Below the pieces are notes generated by a model. It saw only the letters and a program-made list of their open reading frames with translations. It made no database searches and had not been told where the DNA came from. 64,000 bases of DNA, taken from assembly GCA_004020365.1 (NCBI GenBank), contig SAQR01000005.1, forward strand, positions 147,230 to 211,229, written 5' to 3'. The number at the start of each line of letters is the position of its first letter. The first letter of the stretch is position 1. This DNA is from Mesorhizobium sp. GTDB lineage: Bacteria; Pseudomonadota; Alphaproteobacteria; Rhizobiales; Rhizobiaceae. Positions 1 to 8,754 of this stretch are shown piece after piece. A program made the position numbers and the translations under genes.

Positions 1-789
1 AATGACCTTGGTAGGCGCTGGGAAGCGATCGATCTGACGACATTCTTCGCCATAAAGCCAAGGATCCCGGTTTTCGTGGAAAACGACGCGTCGGCGGCGG
101 CGCTCGCCGAACTAGTCCAAGGATCCGGCGCGCGGTTCCGCGACTTCATGCATATTTCGATCGACACCTTTGTCGGCGGCGGACTGGTGCAAGGCGGCAA
201 GGTCAATACGGGGCCGCATGGCAACAGCGCCGCGCTCGGTCCTTTGCCGGTCTCGCCTTCAAGCCTCGATTCGGTGGCGGCCAAGCCGGCTCGTTACCAG
301 AGCCTGCTGCATCGTGCCTCGATTTACGTGCTGGTCAATCACCTCAAATCACGCGGCGTCGAGATCAATCGTGTGCGCGAACTGGATCCGCTGCCGCCGG
401 CGGCGCGCGAGCCCCTGTCCGAATGGATCGACGACTGTGCCAATGCGCTGGTCGAGGCGATCATCGCCATCACCTCCGTCATCGACATCGAGGCGATCGT
501 TCTCGACAGCATCCTGCCGCGGCCTATCCATCTCGAACTTCTGACGAGAGTTCAGACCCAGTTCAACCGGACTAGCGCCATCGGCATCGTGGCGCCGGAA
601 ATCGTCTCGGGGCAATTCGGCCCCGAGGCCTCGCCGATCGGCGCAGCGATGTTGCCGTTTTCGGCACTGCTGGCACCCGATAGCGGCGTGCTGATGATCG
701 GCAAGGACAAAACGATATTGTTGGGCAGCCTTTCGAAGCTTGCCAGGCAAAGCCAACCAGCAACGAGCTCAGCGATTTCAACGGGATGA
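1..789 (+). CDS. ROK family protein, C-terminal part (5' end outside the window)
   Basis: The frame is open from base 1 to a TGA at 787-789, so the N-terminus lies outside the window; 262 residues are visible. The segment PVFVENDASAAALAE near the start is the conserved ROK sugar-kinase/NagC-repressor stretch, where the Asn-Asp helps form the sugar site. A glycine-rich part follows (FVGGGLVQGGKV), as in ROK proteins. I cannot tell whether a winged-helix DNA-binding domain precedes it, so the protein may be a transcriptional repressor or a sugar kinase. It ends just before a tRNA gene on the other strand. Family assignment is fairly secure; the substrate is unknown. Confidence 0.8.
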   Translation, partial: NDLGRRWEAIDLTTFFAIKPRIPVFVENDASAAALAELVQGSGARFRDFMHISIDTFVGGGLVQGGKVNTGPHGNSAALGPLPVSPSSLDSVAAKPARYQSLLHRASIYVLVNHLKSRGVEINRVRELDPLPPAAREPLSEWIDDCANALVEAIIAITSVIDIEAIVLDSILPRPIHLELLTRVQTQFNRTSAIGIVAPEIVSGQFGPEASPIGAAMLPFSALLAPDSGVLMIGKDKTILLGSLSKLARQSQPATSSAISTG

Positions 790-791
790 GA

Positions 792-866
<75 letters not shown>

Positions 867-1015
867 CGCTGATGGCGGGGCTTCTGCCATATCGAACCGG
901 CAAGCGCAAGGCCAAGCGCAAGTCATCTGTGAAAGCCCGCTCAGACGGCTTTTGCGGACATGGCAGCGCCACAATGTTGGCTATCCCTGAATAGCGGGTC
1001 AGCCGGGACAGAACC

Positions 1016-1240
1016 ATGAACGACAAGGCAATTCCATCTGACAAGGAGGGTCCACCCGACAAGGGGGCTCCATCTGACAAGGGCGGGCCATCGAAAAGGG
1101 CCGACCGCAAGACCCGGCTCGCCGACCAATTGCGCGCCAATCTGCAGAAGCGCAAGGTGCAGTCGCGCTCGCGACGCACCGGCGACGCCGACAAGCGGCC
1201 GGACGGGCTGGGCGCTTTAGGGGAAGCGCAAAAGGATTGA
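1016..1240 (+). CDS. small basic hypothetical protein upstream of murA
   Basis: A 74-residue reading frame with ATG at 1016. The first 25 residues are an imperfect tandem repeat of the type SDKxGPPDKG. The remainder is strongly basic (KTRLADQLRANLQKRK and an RSRR cluster), suggesting a charged, perhaps partly disordered, protein. It lies 135 bp upstream of murA on the same strand and could be co-transcribed. I do not recognise a named family. The skewed composition and position fit a short conserved rhizobial hypothetical, but a spurious ORF is possible. Confidence 0.55.
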   Translation: MNDKAIPSDKEGPPDKGAPSDKGGPSKRADRKTRLADQLRANLQKRKVQSRSRRTGDADKRPDGLGALGEAQKD

Positions 1241-1375
1241 TATCGACAGGCTGGCCAGCGGGAATCGTGTTTCTTGAACCAAGCCGGCCAATGGTTTAGA
1301 CGGGCCGGGGTCTAGACCGGCCGCAACAGACTCAACCGATTAAAACCGGCCTTTCGGCCGAGGGGACGCTCTTCC

Positions 1376-2668
1376 ATGGATCGCATCAGAATCGTCGGCG
1401 GCAACAAGCTTGCCGGAAGCATCCCGATCTCGGGCGCGAAGAACGCTGCGCTGCCGCTGATGATCGCTTCGCTGCTCACCGACGACACCCTGACCCTGGA
1501 AAACGTGCCGCATCTGGCCGATGTCGAGCAGTTGATCCGCATCCTCGGCAATCATGGCGTCGATTACTCGGTCAATGGTCGCCGCGAAAAGCAGCAGGAG
1601 GGCTATTCGCGCACCGTCACTTTCTCCGCCCGCAACATCGTCGACACCACGGCACCGTACGAGCTGGTGTCGAAGATGCGCGCCTCTTTTTGGGTGATCG
1701 GCCCGCTGCTTGCCCGCATGGGCGAGGCCAAGGTGTCGCTGCCCGGCGGTTGCGCCATCGGCACGCGGCCGGTCGATCTTTTCCTGGAGGGCCTCCAGGT
1801 TTTGGGCGCCGATATCGATGTCGACACCGGCTATGTCATCGCCAAGACCAGGAACGGCCGTCTTGTCGGCAATCGCTTCGTCTTCCCGAAAGTGTCGGTC
1901 GGCGCCACCCATGTGCTGATGATGGCCGCGTCACTGGCCAAGGGCGAGACGGTGCTCGAAAACGCCGCCCGCGAGCCCGAGATCGTCAACCTCGCCGAAT
2001 GCCTCAACGCCATGGGCGCCAGGATTTATGGCGCCGGCACCGAAACCATCACCATCGACGGCGTCGAAGCGCTGTCGGGCGCGCGCGTCCGGGTGATACC
2101 CGACCGCATCGAGACCGGCACCTATGCGATGGCCGTCGCCATGACCGGCGGCGACGTCGTGCTCGAAGGCGCGCGGGCGGACCTGCTGCAGACCGCGCTC
2201 GACGTGATTTCCCAGACCGGCGCCGAGATCACGCAGACCAATTCCGGCATCCGCGTCAGGCGCAACGGCGCCGGCATTGCGCCGGTCGACGTGACGACAG
2301 CGCCCTTCCCGGCGTTCCCGACCGACCTGCAGGCGCAGTTCATGGGCCTGATGACGATGGCCAAGGGCAAGTCGCGCATCACCGAGACGATCTTCGAAAA
2401 CCGCTTCATGCACGTCCAGGAACTCGCCCGGCTCGGCGCCCACATAACACTGTCCGGCCAGACGGCGATCGTCGACGGCGTGCCGAAGCTGAAGGGCGCG
2501 CCGGTGATGGCGACCGACCTTCGCGCGTCGGTGTCGCTGGTCATCGCCGGCCTGGCGGCCGAAGGCGAGACCACGGTCAACCGGGTCTATCACCTCGACC
2601 GCGGTTTTGAGCGGCTGGAAGAAAAGCTATCCGGCTGCGGCGCGGAGATCGAGCGGATTTCGGGGTAA
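1376..2668 (+). CDS. murA: UDP-N-acetylglucosamine 1-carboxyvinyltransferase (MurA)
   Basis: Cytoplasmic enzyme for the first committed step of peptidoglycan synthesis, transferring enolpyruvate from PEP to UDP-GlcNAc. The 430-residue length is that of the family. The start [20 protein letters not shown] is the canonical MurA N-terminus with the conserved Lys-Asn (GAKNAALP). The catalytic cysteine lies in [13 protein letters not shown] near residue 125, which predicts the usual fosfomycin-sensitive form. The conserved [14 protein letters not shown] and [13 protein letters not shown] blocks are present. A GAGGGG stretch upstream of the ATG is a possible ribosome site. A small hairpin (CGGCC-TTTC-GGCCG) sits in the leader around 1347-1361. 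Confidence 0.98.
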   Translation: MDRIRIVGGNKLAGSIPISGAKNAALPLMIASLLTDDTLTLENVPHLADVEQLIRILGNHGVDYSVNGRREKQQEGYSRTVTFSARNIVDTTAPYELVSKMRASFWVIGPLLARMGEAKVSLPGGCAIGTRPVDLFLEGLQVLGADIDVDTGYVIAKTRNGRLVGNRFVFPKVSVGATHVLMMAASLAKGETVLENAAREPEIVNLAECLNAMGARIYGAGTETITIDGVEALSGARVRVIPDRIETGTYAMAVAMTGGDVVLEGARADLLQTALDVISQTGAEITQTNSGIRVRRNGAGIAPVDVTTAPFPAFPTDLQAQFMGLMTMAKGKSRITETIFENRFMHVQELARLGAHITLSGQTAIVDGVPKLKGAPVMATDLRASVSLVIAGLAAEGETTVNRVYHLDRGFERLEEKLSGCGAEIERISG

Positions 2669-2696
2669 TAACTGCGCGGAATTGCCGAGGTCGGCG

Positions 2697-2853
2697 CCGC
2701 CCCTCATCTGCCTGCCGGCATCTTCTCCCCGTAAACGGGGAGAAGGGGTTTATTCCTGCACCGCTGCTGATTGGCGAAATCGTCCGGCGAAGGCGTCCTT
2801 CTCCCCGTCACTATACGGGGAGAAGTGCCCGGCAGGGCGATGAGGGGCAGCGC
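2697..2853. repeat. rhizobial intergenic mosaic-type repeat with inverted arms
   Basis: The left arm (CCCCTCATCTGCCTGCCGGC, near 2700) and the right arm (GTGCCCGGCAGGGCGATGAG, near 2826) are imperfect inverse complements. Just inside each lies a strong small hairpin: CTTCTCCCCGT-aa-ACGGGGAGAAG at 2722-2745, and the same stem with loop CACT at 2798-2825. Paired Gly/Cys-rich palindromes of this type are widely dispersed in rhizobial genomes (RIME-like). It separates murA from the convergent antitoxin gene and could act as a bidirectional transcript end. Confidence 0.75.
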
Positions 2854-2875
2854 GACGCTGGGGTCGAAATATGCA

Positions 2876-3142
2876 TCATCTGGTCGGAATTCCGAGTTCG
2901 TCATAGCCGAGGATTTCATCTTCGGTCATCGCATCTTGGCGTTTCGGTACCTGCGCGGCTCTTTCGGCAATCGCCATCAGGCGCTGAAATAGGTCGTCGG
3001 CCTCGTCGCGCGGCACAAGCCGCTCGCGCGCCACCTCGCGCTCGAGGCTTTGACGGATCGCTTCCGTCACCGACACGCGACGGCGGCGGGCAAGTTCCCG
3101 CGCCAATTGCTCGACTTCCGGGTTCTTGATCGATAGGGCCAT
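2876..3142 (-). CDS. orphan VapB-type antitoxin (PSK transcription-factor family)
   Basis: An 88-residue protein starting MALSIKNPEVEQLARELA. It has the N-terminal DNA-binding motif of Rv0623-type VapB antitoxins (RVSVTEAIRQSLEREV) and the acidic C-terminal tail EDEILGYDELGIPTR that normally wraps a PIN toxin. The frame continues upstream, with an alternative start 15 bases earlier, but MALSIKNP is the family's usual beginning. Two direct copies of GGTGGAATA lie just before the start and could be its operator. No VapC PIN ribonuclease follows: the gene runs into the intergenic repeat and murA. It is therefore an orphan antitoxin, either a remnant of a lost pair or a regulator acting on a distant toxin. 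Confidence 0.8.
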   Translation of the reverse strand: MALSIKNPEVEQLARELARRRRVSVTEAIRQSLEREVARERLVPRDEADDLFQRLMAIAERAAQVPKRQDAMTEDEILGYDELGIPTR

Positions 3143-3317
3143 TCTGTATTCCACCATATTCCACCGCTGTTTATGGAATATATTGCTCCGCTGTCGAGTC
3201 CACGCATTTTGTGGCGGCTCCGCAGCGTCACCATCTCTCGATGCTCCCCGCCCCTTGTATCCGGCGACGGCGCGGGCAAGGATCGCGACCAACAGATTTG
3301 CAACGGAGGCGCAAGAC

Positions 3318-4184
3318 ATGTCGCTCAAGGGAAAGACGCTGTTCATCTCCGGCGGGTCGCGCGGCATCGGGCTGGCGATCGCGCTGCGCGCCGCGCGCGA
3401 CGGTGCCAATGTGACGATTGCGGCCAAGACCGCCGAGCCGCACCCGAAGCTGCCAGGCACGATCTATACGGCGGCTCAGGAGATCGAGCAGGCCGGCGGC
3501 AAGGCGTTGCCGATGCTGTGCGACATACGCGAGGAGGAGCAGGTGGCCGAGGCGGTCGCCCGGACCGTCGAAAAATTCGGCGGCATCGACATCTGCATCA
3601 ACAATGCCAGCGCCATCCAACTCACCGGCACGCTGGAAACCGACATGAAGCGCTACGACCTGATGCACCAGATCAACACACGCGGCACGTTCCTGGTTTC
3701 CAAAATGTGCATTCCGCACCTGAAGTTGGCTGACAATCCTCACATCTTGAATCTGGCGCCGCCGCTCGACATGAAGGCCAAATGGTTCAAGAACCATGTC
3801 GCCTATACGATGGCCAAATTCGGCATGTCGATGTGCACGCTGGGCATGAGCGCGGAGTTCGCCAAGGACGGCATCGCTGTCAATTCACTGTGGCCGATCT
3901 CGACGATCGATACGGCAGCGGTGCGCAATCTTCTGGGCGGGGCGACAGTGGCGGCGATGAGCCGTTCGCCCGATATCATGGCCGATGCTGCGCATGCGAT
4001 CCTGCTCAGGCCGTCGCGCGAAGCGACCGGCAATTTCTACATCGACGAGGAGGTGCTGCGCGCCGAGGGCGTCAGCGATTTTTCGGTCTATGCGCCTGAT
4101 GCGACAGGCCCGCTTGCCGGCGATTTTTTCGTGCCCGACGAGGTGTTTGCCCGGACGGACACAAAGGTGAAGAGACTGTTCTAA
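3318..4184 (+). CDS. SDR family oxidoreductase (HSDL2-like)
   Basis: A 288-residue short-chain dehydrogenase. The Rossmann NAD(P) motif is near the start (TLFISGGSRGIGLAIA), NNAS appears around residue 95, and the catalytic YTMAK (Tyr-x-x-x-Lys) near residue 164. The PPLDMKAKWFKNHVAYTMAKFGMS block and the long C-terminus ending FFVPDEVFARTDTK resemble the SDR domain of hydroxysteroid-dehydrogenase-like protein 2. The start at 3318 is chosen because ACGGAGGCG precedes it and SLKGKTLFISGG is the normal beginning; the frame is open further upstream. Its stop overlaps the end of the convergent ParE remnant. The substrate is unknown, possibly an acyl or lipid alcohol. Confidence 0.9.
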   Translation: MSLKGKTLFISGGSRGIGLAIALRAARDGANVTIAAKTAEPHPKLPGTIYTAAQEIEQAGGKALPMLCDIREEEQVAEAVARTVEKFGGIDICINNASAIQLTGTLETDMKRYDLMHQINTRGTFLVSKMCIPHLKLADNPHILNLAPPLDMKAKWFKNHVAYTMAKFGMSMCTLGMSAEFAKDGIAVNSLWPISTIDTAAVRNLLGGATVAAMSRSPDIMADAAHAILLRPSREATGNFYIDEEVLRAEGVSDFSVYAPDATGPLAGDFFVPDEVFARTDTKVKRLF

Positions 4185-4473
4185 AGATGCCTGGGATAGT
4201 CCATGCGCTGATACAGAATGCGTACAACATCGATGCACTTATCGCCGATTCGCAGAAATAGAACGCGAGAGCCAATGGGATATTTCAAGAGACCGGGACG
4301 AATGTTCTCTGCGTTTTTCGCCATTGCCGGAATTGGTCTATCAGCTTGATTATGGAATGAATGGTGAGGATATAGGCTTCCGCCCGCTCCAAGCCCCATT
4401 CTTTCGAAGAATGGCCCCAAATCTCGTCAAGATCTGCTTTCGCCTTCGGTGAGAGCCTGACGGTTCGCTTCAT
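4181..4473 (-). pseudogene. parE: ParE-type toxin, broken by a frameshift
   Basis: Two overlapping minus-strand frames together give a full-length RelE/ParE toxin. The first (start 4473) reads MKRTVRLSPKAKADLDEIW and continues to LIDQF. The second continues with PAMAKNAENIRPGLL and ends FLRIGDKCIDVVRILYQRMD, the typical ParE C-terminus. The switch is near 4330, consistent with a one-base indel. Its start overlaps the stop of parD by 4 bases (TCAT on the plus strand), the usual coupled arrangement. The toxin is probably inactive unless the frameshift is a sequencing error. ParE toxins inhibit DNA gyrase. Confidence 0.75.
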
Positions 4474-4706
4474 CCGCGCTTCTTGGACTCGAGAAAGGCC
4501 TCGAAGTCGAATGGTTCGGGGGCACCTGACATATCGCCCTCATCAATGGCGGCGCGGAGTTGCTCAAGCTTCAGCTCCTGTTCTTCTAAAAGACGCAAAC
4601 CGGCGCGAACGGCCTCGCTTGCCGAACCAAAGCGGCCATTTGCTACCTGCCGCTTGATAAAGGCGTCATACTGGTCGCCGAGTGTGATGGAGGTATTCTT
4701 GGACAT
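4470..4706 (-). CDS. parD: ParD-type antitoxin
   Basis: A 78-residue protein starting MSKNTSITLGDQYDAFIKRQV. It has the ribbon-helix-helix DNA-binding core (FGSASEAVRAGLRLLEEQE) and the acidic C-terminal toxin-binding tail of the ParD/CopG family. Length and layout are typical. It precedes and overlaps by 4 bases the frameshifted parE, so the antitoxin seems intact while the toxin is broken. A perfect dyad (ATACCAATAGATGGTAT) lies 13 bases upstream of its start and is a likely autoregulatory operator. Confidence 0.9.
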   Translation of the reverse strand: MSKNTSITLGDQYDAFIKRQVANGRFGSASEAVRAGLRLLEEQELKLEQLRAAIDEGDMSGAPEPFDFEAFLESKKRG

Positions 4707-4718
4707 GATAGCTCCTCA

Positions 4719-4735
4719 ATACCAATAGATGGTAT
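4719..4735. promoter_or_regulatory. probable ParD operator (17-bp dyad)
   Basis: ATACCAATAGATGGTAT is an inverted repeat (ATACCA/TGGTAT, 5-base centre) directly upstream of parD. Ribbon-helix-helix antitoxins bind such dyads to repress their own operon. No other gene starts here. Confidence 0.55.
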
Positions 4736-5082
4736 CAATTTGCCGGAAGGCAAACAAGCACGTAAATGGATGTCACTCCTCAACCTTCTTTGCCTTGAGG
4801 CGGAGGGCCGCCCCTGGGGCTCCTCCGCCGGAAATAAAAACCCCGCCGGCGAGGGGGTACCGGCGGGGCTCATGTGTCCCGCTGGAGTCGGGACAGGGCA
4901 GGGAAGCCCTAGCCAGAATCTGGGGTGGATGACCTCGCGATTCAATGCCTGGTCAAATCGCGACTTACATTCTCCTTCAACCTCGGCTCATTGCCGGAAA
5001 TTGCCCATCCCGGTGAAACCGGGGTGGGCTACGTCTTCCCGCATAGATTCCAGAAACCAGTTCAGGCTTCTGGAACTGCTAG
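4736..5082. other. intergenic region between parD and the OmpA-family gene
   Basis: No convincing gene. It holds the minus-strand terminator at 4834-4870. Two further hairpins lie closer to the OmpA gene: CCCATCCCGG/CCGGGGTGGG around 5005-5030 and TTCCAGAA/TTCTGGAA around 5046-5073. These could stabilise the 3' end of that transcript. Confidence 0.5.
4834..4870 (-). terminator. rho-independent terminator downstream of the OmpA-family gene
   Basis: On the minus strand a GC-rich stem (CCCCGCCGG/CCGGCGGGG) is followed by TTTTTATTT. It lies about 210 bases past the stop of the OmpA-family gene and points the right way to end that transcript. Confidence 0.7.
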
Positions 5083-7266
5083 TTAATTCGCGCTGGCGAC
5101 CGGCGCCACCAGCGAGGTGATGCGGCGAATGGCGACGCGACGGTTCTCGCGCTCAGGCTCCGACGTGTCGACCTTGAGGTACTCCTCGCCGTAGCCCTGT
5201 GTCGTCAGGTTCTCCGGCGGGATGTTGAAGGCGTTGGTCAGGGCTTCTGCGACCGCCTCCGCGCGACGGTCGGACAAAGCGAGGTTCGCCTCCGGCCTGC
5301 CGACGGCATCGGTATGGCCCTCGATCAGGAAGGTTTCCGCCGGGTTCTTCTCCAGCAGCTTCTCCATGGCAGTGGCGACGCCTTCGAGTTTCTGCACCTC
5401 GGTCTCGGGGATCGAGGCTGAACCGAATTCGAAGTTCAGCGTGTCGAGGTCGATGCGGCGGGCGATGTCGCGCACACGGGCAGAGCGCTTGACCTCGTCG
5501 ATCGAGTAGAGGCGCTGCACCCTCTCCACCGGCGGCTGTTCGAGGAAGGCATAGTAGTCGTCCGGATCCTCGACCTCTTCGGAATCCAGAATGTACTCCT
5601 CGCGCGGAATGTCGATCCGAATCGGCGGCAGGTCGTCGCCCGGATCGCGCCAGTCGCCATCGTCCTCATAGTACCGCTCGTCGACATAGCTCAGCACGTA
5701 TTCGCGACCGTCGGGCGCGATGCGTGAACGCTGGACGACATCGCCGTAGCGGTTGCGGATGGTGACGATCTGGATACCATTGTCACGTTCGACGATTTCC
5801 CGGGTGCGATTGCCCGACAGTTCCTCGTAGTAGACGTTCCGCGCGCCACGGCGCATGCGCGGCGTATCGTCGCTTTCCACGATCGTCTGGTTGTTAAACT
5901 GGAGGATAACGCGGTCGCCGAGTTCCCTGACGACGTCGACCCCTTGCGGGCGTGGACGGCGGCGAATGTCCTCGACCTCGGGCACACGCTCGACGCGTCT
6001 GCCCTTTTCCTCAGTCGCCCGAACCATCCTCTCAAGCTTGATCGCCTGCTGGGCCGCCCTGTCGTCGGTGGGCGGCGGTCCCTGGTCGACCGGAGCCGGC
6101 CTCGCGGCTTCCGCCTGTTCGCCGTTCTGCTGCGTGGGCACCGCGTCCTGGCCGCCGGTCTCTCGCGCAGTGTCCCTGCCGCCCCTGCGCTTGCGCTCCT
6201 TCTGGCTATCGAACACGGGAGCCTCGCCTTGCGCCGGACCTTCGCCTTCGGCGGGCGCGGCCTGTTCGCGCTCGGCGGGCTGCTCGCCGGTTGAGGGCTG
6301 CTCTCCCGTCACCGGCTGTTCGCCGGCAGGCTTCTTGTCACGTTCCCTGGCCTGATCCCGGGGCTTGTCGCCCTCAGCGGGAGCCGTTTGCTGGTCGGTC
6401 GGAAGCGGCTCGGCCTGCTCGCCGGCTTGCTTCCTGGCTGGCTGTTCGGATGGTGCGGCTTCCTGCTGCTGCTCCCGCTCGCGCTTCTTTCTGCGCGGTT
6501 CGGGCTGTTCGTCGCTGGCAGGTGCGGCCTGCTCGGCGGGCCGTTCTGCCGGTGCGGCTTCCTCCTGCTGCTCCCGCTCCCGCTTCTTTCGGCGTGGTTC
6601 GGGCTGTTCGTCGCTGGCAGGTGCGGCCTGTTCGGCGGGCCGTTCGGCCGGTGCGGCTTCCTGCTGCTGCTCCCGTTCCCGCTTCTTTCTGCGCGGTTCG
6701 GGCTGTTCGTCGCTGGCAGGTGCGGCCTGTTCGGCGGGCCGTTCGGCCGGTGCGGCTTCCTGCTGCTGCTCCCGCTCCCGCTTCTTTCTGCGCGGTTCGG
6801 GCTGTTCGTCGCTGGCAGGTGCGGCCTTCTCGGCGGGCCGTTCGGCTGGTGCGGCTTCCTGCTGCTGCTCCCGCTCCCGCTTCTTTCTGCGCGGCTCGGG
6901 CTGTTCATCGCTCGCAGGTGCGGCCCGCTCGGCGGGTGCGGCTTCCTCCTGCTGTTGCTGCTCGCGCTTCTTCCTGCGCTGGCCGCCCTGCTGCTCCTCG
7001 CCGGAAGGCGCGGCCTGTTCCGCGGGAGCGGATTCAGCCTGCCGCTCGCGCTTCTTGCGAGGCTTCTGCTCCGGTTCCGCCTGCGGTGGGCAGCCTTCCG
7101 CCGACTCGCCTTCGGGGCAATTCGATTGCACGGGGATCAACGGCGTGGCGGTACTCTGCGGTGGGTCGAACGCGGCGCTGCCCTGCAACGGGAATGCGCC
7201 CAACGGCGCGGACGCCATCAGCAGGCCAAGCGCCGTGCCTGCCAGAATCCGTGGTTGGCGTTTCAT
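5083..7266 (-). CDS. OmpA-family protein with long Glu/Arg/Lys-rich tandem repeats
   Basis: A 727-residue exported protein. A Sec signal peptide occupies about residues 1-33 (MKRQPRILAGTALGLLMASA). Residues about 50-380 are low complexity, dominated by five exact-length 33-residue repeats rich in REREQQQEAAPAERPAEQ and PRRKKR. The middle part resembles rhizobial OmpA-associated domains (RNRYGDVVQRSRI, then ERYYEDDGDW). The last 120 residues are an OmpA C-terminal peptidoglycan-binding domain (LNFEFGSASI, then EGHTDAVGRPEANLALSDRRA, then NRRVAIRR). It should anchor in the outer membrane or periplasm and bind cell wall. The highly charged repeat is probably a flexible linker. Transcription appears monocistronic, with a terminator about 210 bases downstream. 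Confidence 0.9.
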   Translation of the reverse strand: MKRQPRILAGTALGLLMASAPLGAFPLQGSAAFDPPQSTATPLIPVQSNCPEGESAEGCPPQAEPEQKPRKKRERQAESAPAEQAAPSGEEQQGGQRRKKREQQQQEEAAPAERAAPASDEQPEPRRKKREREQQQEAAPAERPAEKAAPASDEQPEPRRKKREREQQQEAAPAERPAEQAAPASDEQPEPRRKKREREQQQEAAPAERPAEQAAPASDEQPEPRRKKREREQQEEAAPAERPAEQAAPASDEQPEPRRKKREREQQQEAAPSEQPARKQAGEQAEPLPTDQQTAPAEGDKPRDQARERDKKPAGEQPVTGEQPSTGEQPAEREQAAPAEGEGPAQGEAPVFDSQKERKRRGGRDTARETGGQDAVPTQQNGEQAEAARPAPVDQGPPPTDDRAAQQAIKLERMVRATEEKGRRVERVPEVEDIRRRPRPQGVDVVRELGDRVILQFNNQTIVESDDTPRMRRGARNVYYEELSGNRTREIVERDNGIQIVTIRNRYGDVVQRSRIAPDGREYVLSYVDERYYEDDGDWRDPGDDLPPIRIDIPREEYILDSEEVEDPDDYYAFLEQPPVERVQRLYSIDEVKRSARVRDIARRIDLDTLNFEFGSASIPETEVQKLEGVATAMEKLLEKNPAETFLIEGHTDAVGRPEANLALSDRRAEAVAEALTNAFNIPPENLTTQGYGEEYLKVDTSEPERENRRVAIRRITSLVAPVASAN
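6452..6946 (-). repeat. five tandem 99-bp coding repeats
   Basis: Units begin at 6452, 6551, 6650, 6749 and 6848, each exactly 99 bases (33 codons). A shortened sixth unit begins near 6935 and lacks about 12 bases. Copies are nearly identical at the DNA level, which suggests recent expansion and potential copy-number variation without frameshift. Confidence 0.9.
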
Positions 7267-7477
7267 TAAAAATCCTCCTTTGGCGTCCCATCCCGGCCCA
7301 AACTGTTCATCAACCGGATTGGTTCCGGTTGGTGGGCATTAACGGCTACGAAGGGCAATTGGCCGGCGTTTTGAAGGCGACTTCGTGTTATTCCTATGGT
7401 GCCGGCCTATGGTGCCGGCCGGGTCTGCGTCTGTTGCGGTGCTTGACCTTCACCCGGCCAGGGGCCACATCCCGTCG

Positions 7478-7924
7478 ATGGAAACGCCGTTCTGGAAAAC
7501 CAAGACGCTCGAGGCGATGACCCCGGCCGAGTGGGAATCGCTTTGCGACGGCTGCGGCAAATGCTGCCTGTCGAAACTCGAGGACGAAGACACCGGCGCG
7601 ATTTACTGGACGAGCGTAGGCTGCCGGCTGTTCGATGCCGAAACTTGCCGCTGTTCCGATTATGCCAACCGGCTGGCGCGCGTCCCGGACTGCGTCGGTC
7701 TGACGCCGCAGAATGTGCGCACCATCAGTTGGCTGCCCAAAACCTGCGCCTACCGGCTGGTCGCCGAGGGCCACGATCTCTACTGGTGGCACAGGCTGGT
7801 GTCAGGCAGTGCCGAGACGGTGCATGAGGCCGGTATTTCCATGCGCGGCCGGGTCAGCGCCAGCGAGACCGATCTTGCCGAGCCGGACGACTATTTCGAG
7901 CACATGCTGGACGACGAGCCCTAG
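7478..7924 (+). CDS. YcgN/UPF0260 family cysteine-cluster protein
   Basis: A 148-residue protein starting [14 protein letters not shown], the usual YcgN beginning; the frame is open upstream but that part is not conserved. It has the family's CxxCxxCC cluster (CDGCGKCC, near residue 24) and further cysteines in [26 protein letters not shown] and LPKTCAY. The family (UPF0260, YkgJ-like zinc or iron-chelating domain) is widespread but has no established biochemical role. It is divergent from the OmpA-family gene. Confidence 0.88.
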   Translation: METPFWKTKTLEAMTPAEWESLCDGCGKCCLSKLEDEDTGAIYWTSVGCRLFDAETCRCSDYANRLARVPDCVGLTPQNVRTISWLPKTCAYRLVAEGHDLYWWHRLVSGSAETVHEAGISMRGRVSASETDLAEPDDYFEHMLDDEP

Positions 7925-8182
7925 GGACCGGTCTTCAGGAACCGGAACCGGCTGCCCGACAGCGCGTTTTCCACCCAAATGGTTCAGAACCGACCGGATT
8001 GTTCAGAACCGGAAAGCCGGGAAGACTGCGCAATTGCTTCTTGCCTGCTACATGAACCAGAAATGAACGGCCGGTTCGTAAAAAGTTCAGATACGCAAGC
8101 GCATTCTCCTCGCCATCGGTTCGACCAAGACATGATTGGTTCGATCAAAGGCGGGCGGAAGCCCTGAACAAGGAGAGAAGAC

Positions 8183-8545
8183 ATGTTCAACACGATCAAG
8201 ACGGCGGCCCTTTCGGCGCTTATCGGCCTCGGCACGCTTGCCGCCATCCCCGCCACAGCCCATGCAGACAGCATCTATCTCGGCTTCGGCAACGATGACG
8301 ATCCGCGCGTCGGCGTCTATAGCGGCGATGACGATGGTTACTACCGCGAACGCCGCCGCGAACGCGACTGGCGCCGGTCCTGCTCGCCGAACCGTGCTCT
8401 CGGCAAGGCAGAGCGCATGGGTCTGCGCCGCGCCCGTATCGTTGACGTCAGCCGCCGCACCGTGAAAGTGGCGGGCCGCCAGTATGGCGACCGCGTCCTG
8501 GTCGTTTTCGCCAATGAGCGCGGCTGCCCGGTCCTCTACCGTTAA
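8183..8545 (+). CDS. small exported hypothetical protein
   Basis: A 120-residue protein with a clear Sec signal peptide (MFNTIKTAALSALIGLGTLA, cleavage after AHA near residue 28). It is preceded by a good Shine-Dalgarno sequence (AAGGAGAGAAGAC). The mature part has an Asp/Gly-rich stretch, an Arg-rich stretch (RERRRERDWRR) and a conserved-looking tail (ALGKAERMGLRRARIVDV, then VVFANERGCPVL) with two cysteines likely to form a disulphide. The tail resembles short periplasmic proteins common in rhizobia; no function is known to me. Two small GACCTTCTGCGAAGGTC-type hairpins and a terminator follow it. Confidence 0.8.
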   Translation: MFNTIKTAALSALIGLGTLAAIPATAHADSIYLGFGNDDDPRVGVYSGDDDGYYRERRRERDWRRSCSPNRALGKAERMGLRRARIVDVSRRTVKVAGRQYGDRVLVVFANERGCPVLYR

Positions 8546-8664
8546 ACGTTCGGCACGTTGCCTACCGGTAACGGCCCGCTTGGTAATATGATCTTCTGCG
8601 AAGGTCAGCTTGGGACACGACCTTCTGCGAAGGTCGGTCCGCTGGGATAGAAGGTGTGCGGTCG

Positions 8665-8702
8665 AAAAAAACCCCGGAGGATCAGTCCTCCGGGTGTTTT
8701 TT
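8665..8702. terminator. bidirectional rho-independent terminator
   Basis: A 9-bp perfect stem (CCCGGAGGA/TCCTCCGGG, loop TCAG, 8673-8694) is flanked by an A-run on the left and a T-run on the right. It can therefore terminate both the small exported-protein gene and the convergent SIMPL-domain gene. Confidence 0.85.
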
Positions 8703-8754
8703 CATGCAGCAAAGTCAATGGTGCTGCAACAGGCCGAACCGCTTCAGGTGGCGG

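Noticed and set aside
6452-6946. Possible CRISPR array
   Set aside because: Repeat units are 99 bp, contiguous, in frame and have no unique spacers; they are coding repeats.
6291-7520. Long plus-strand frames over the OmpA-family repeats
   Set aside because: Reverse-complement shadows of the repeat-rich gene; their repetitive Ser/Cys or Leu/Arg content follows from the repeat.
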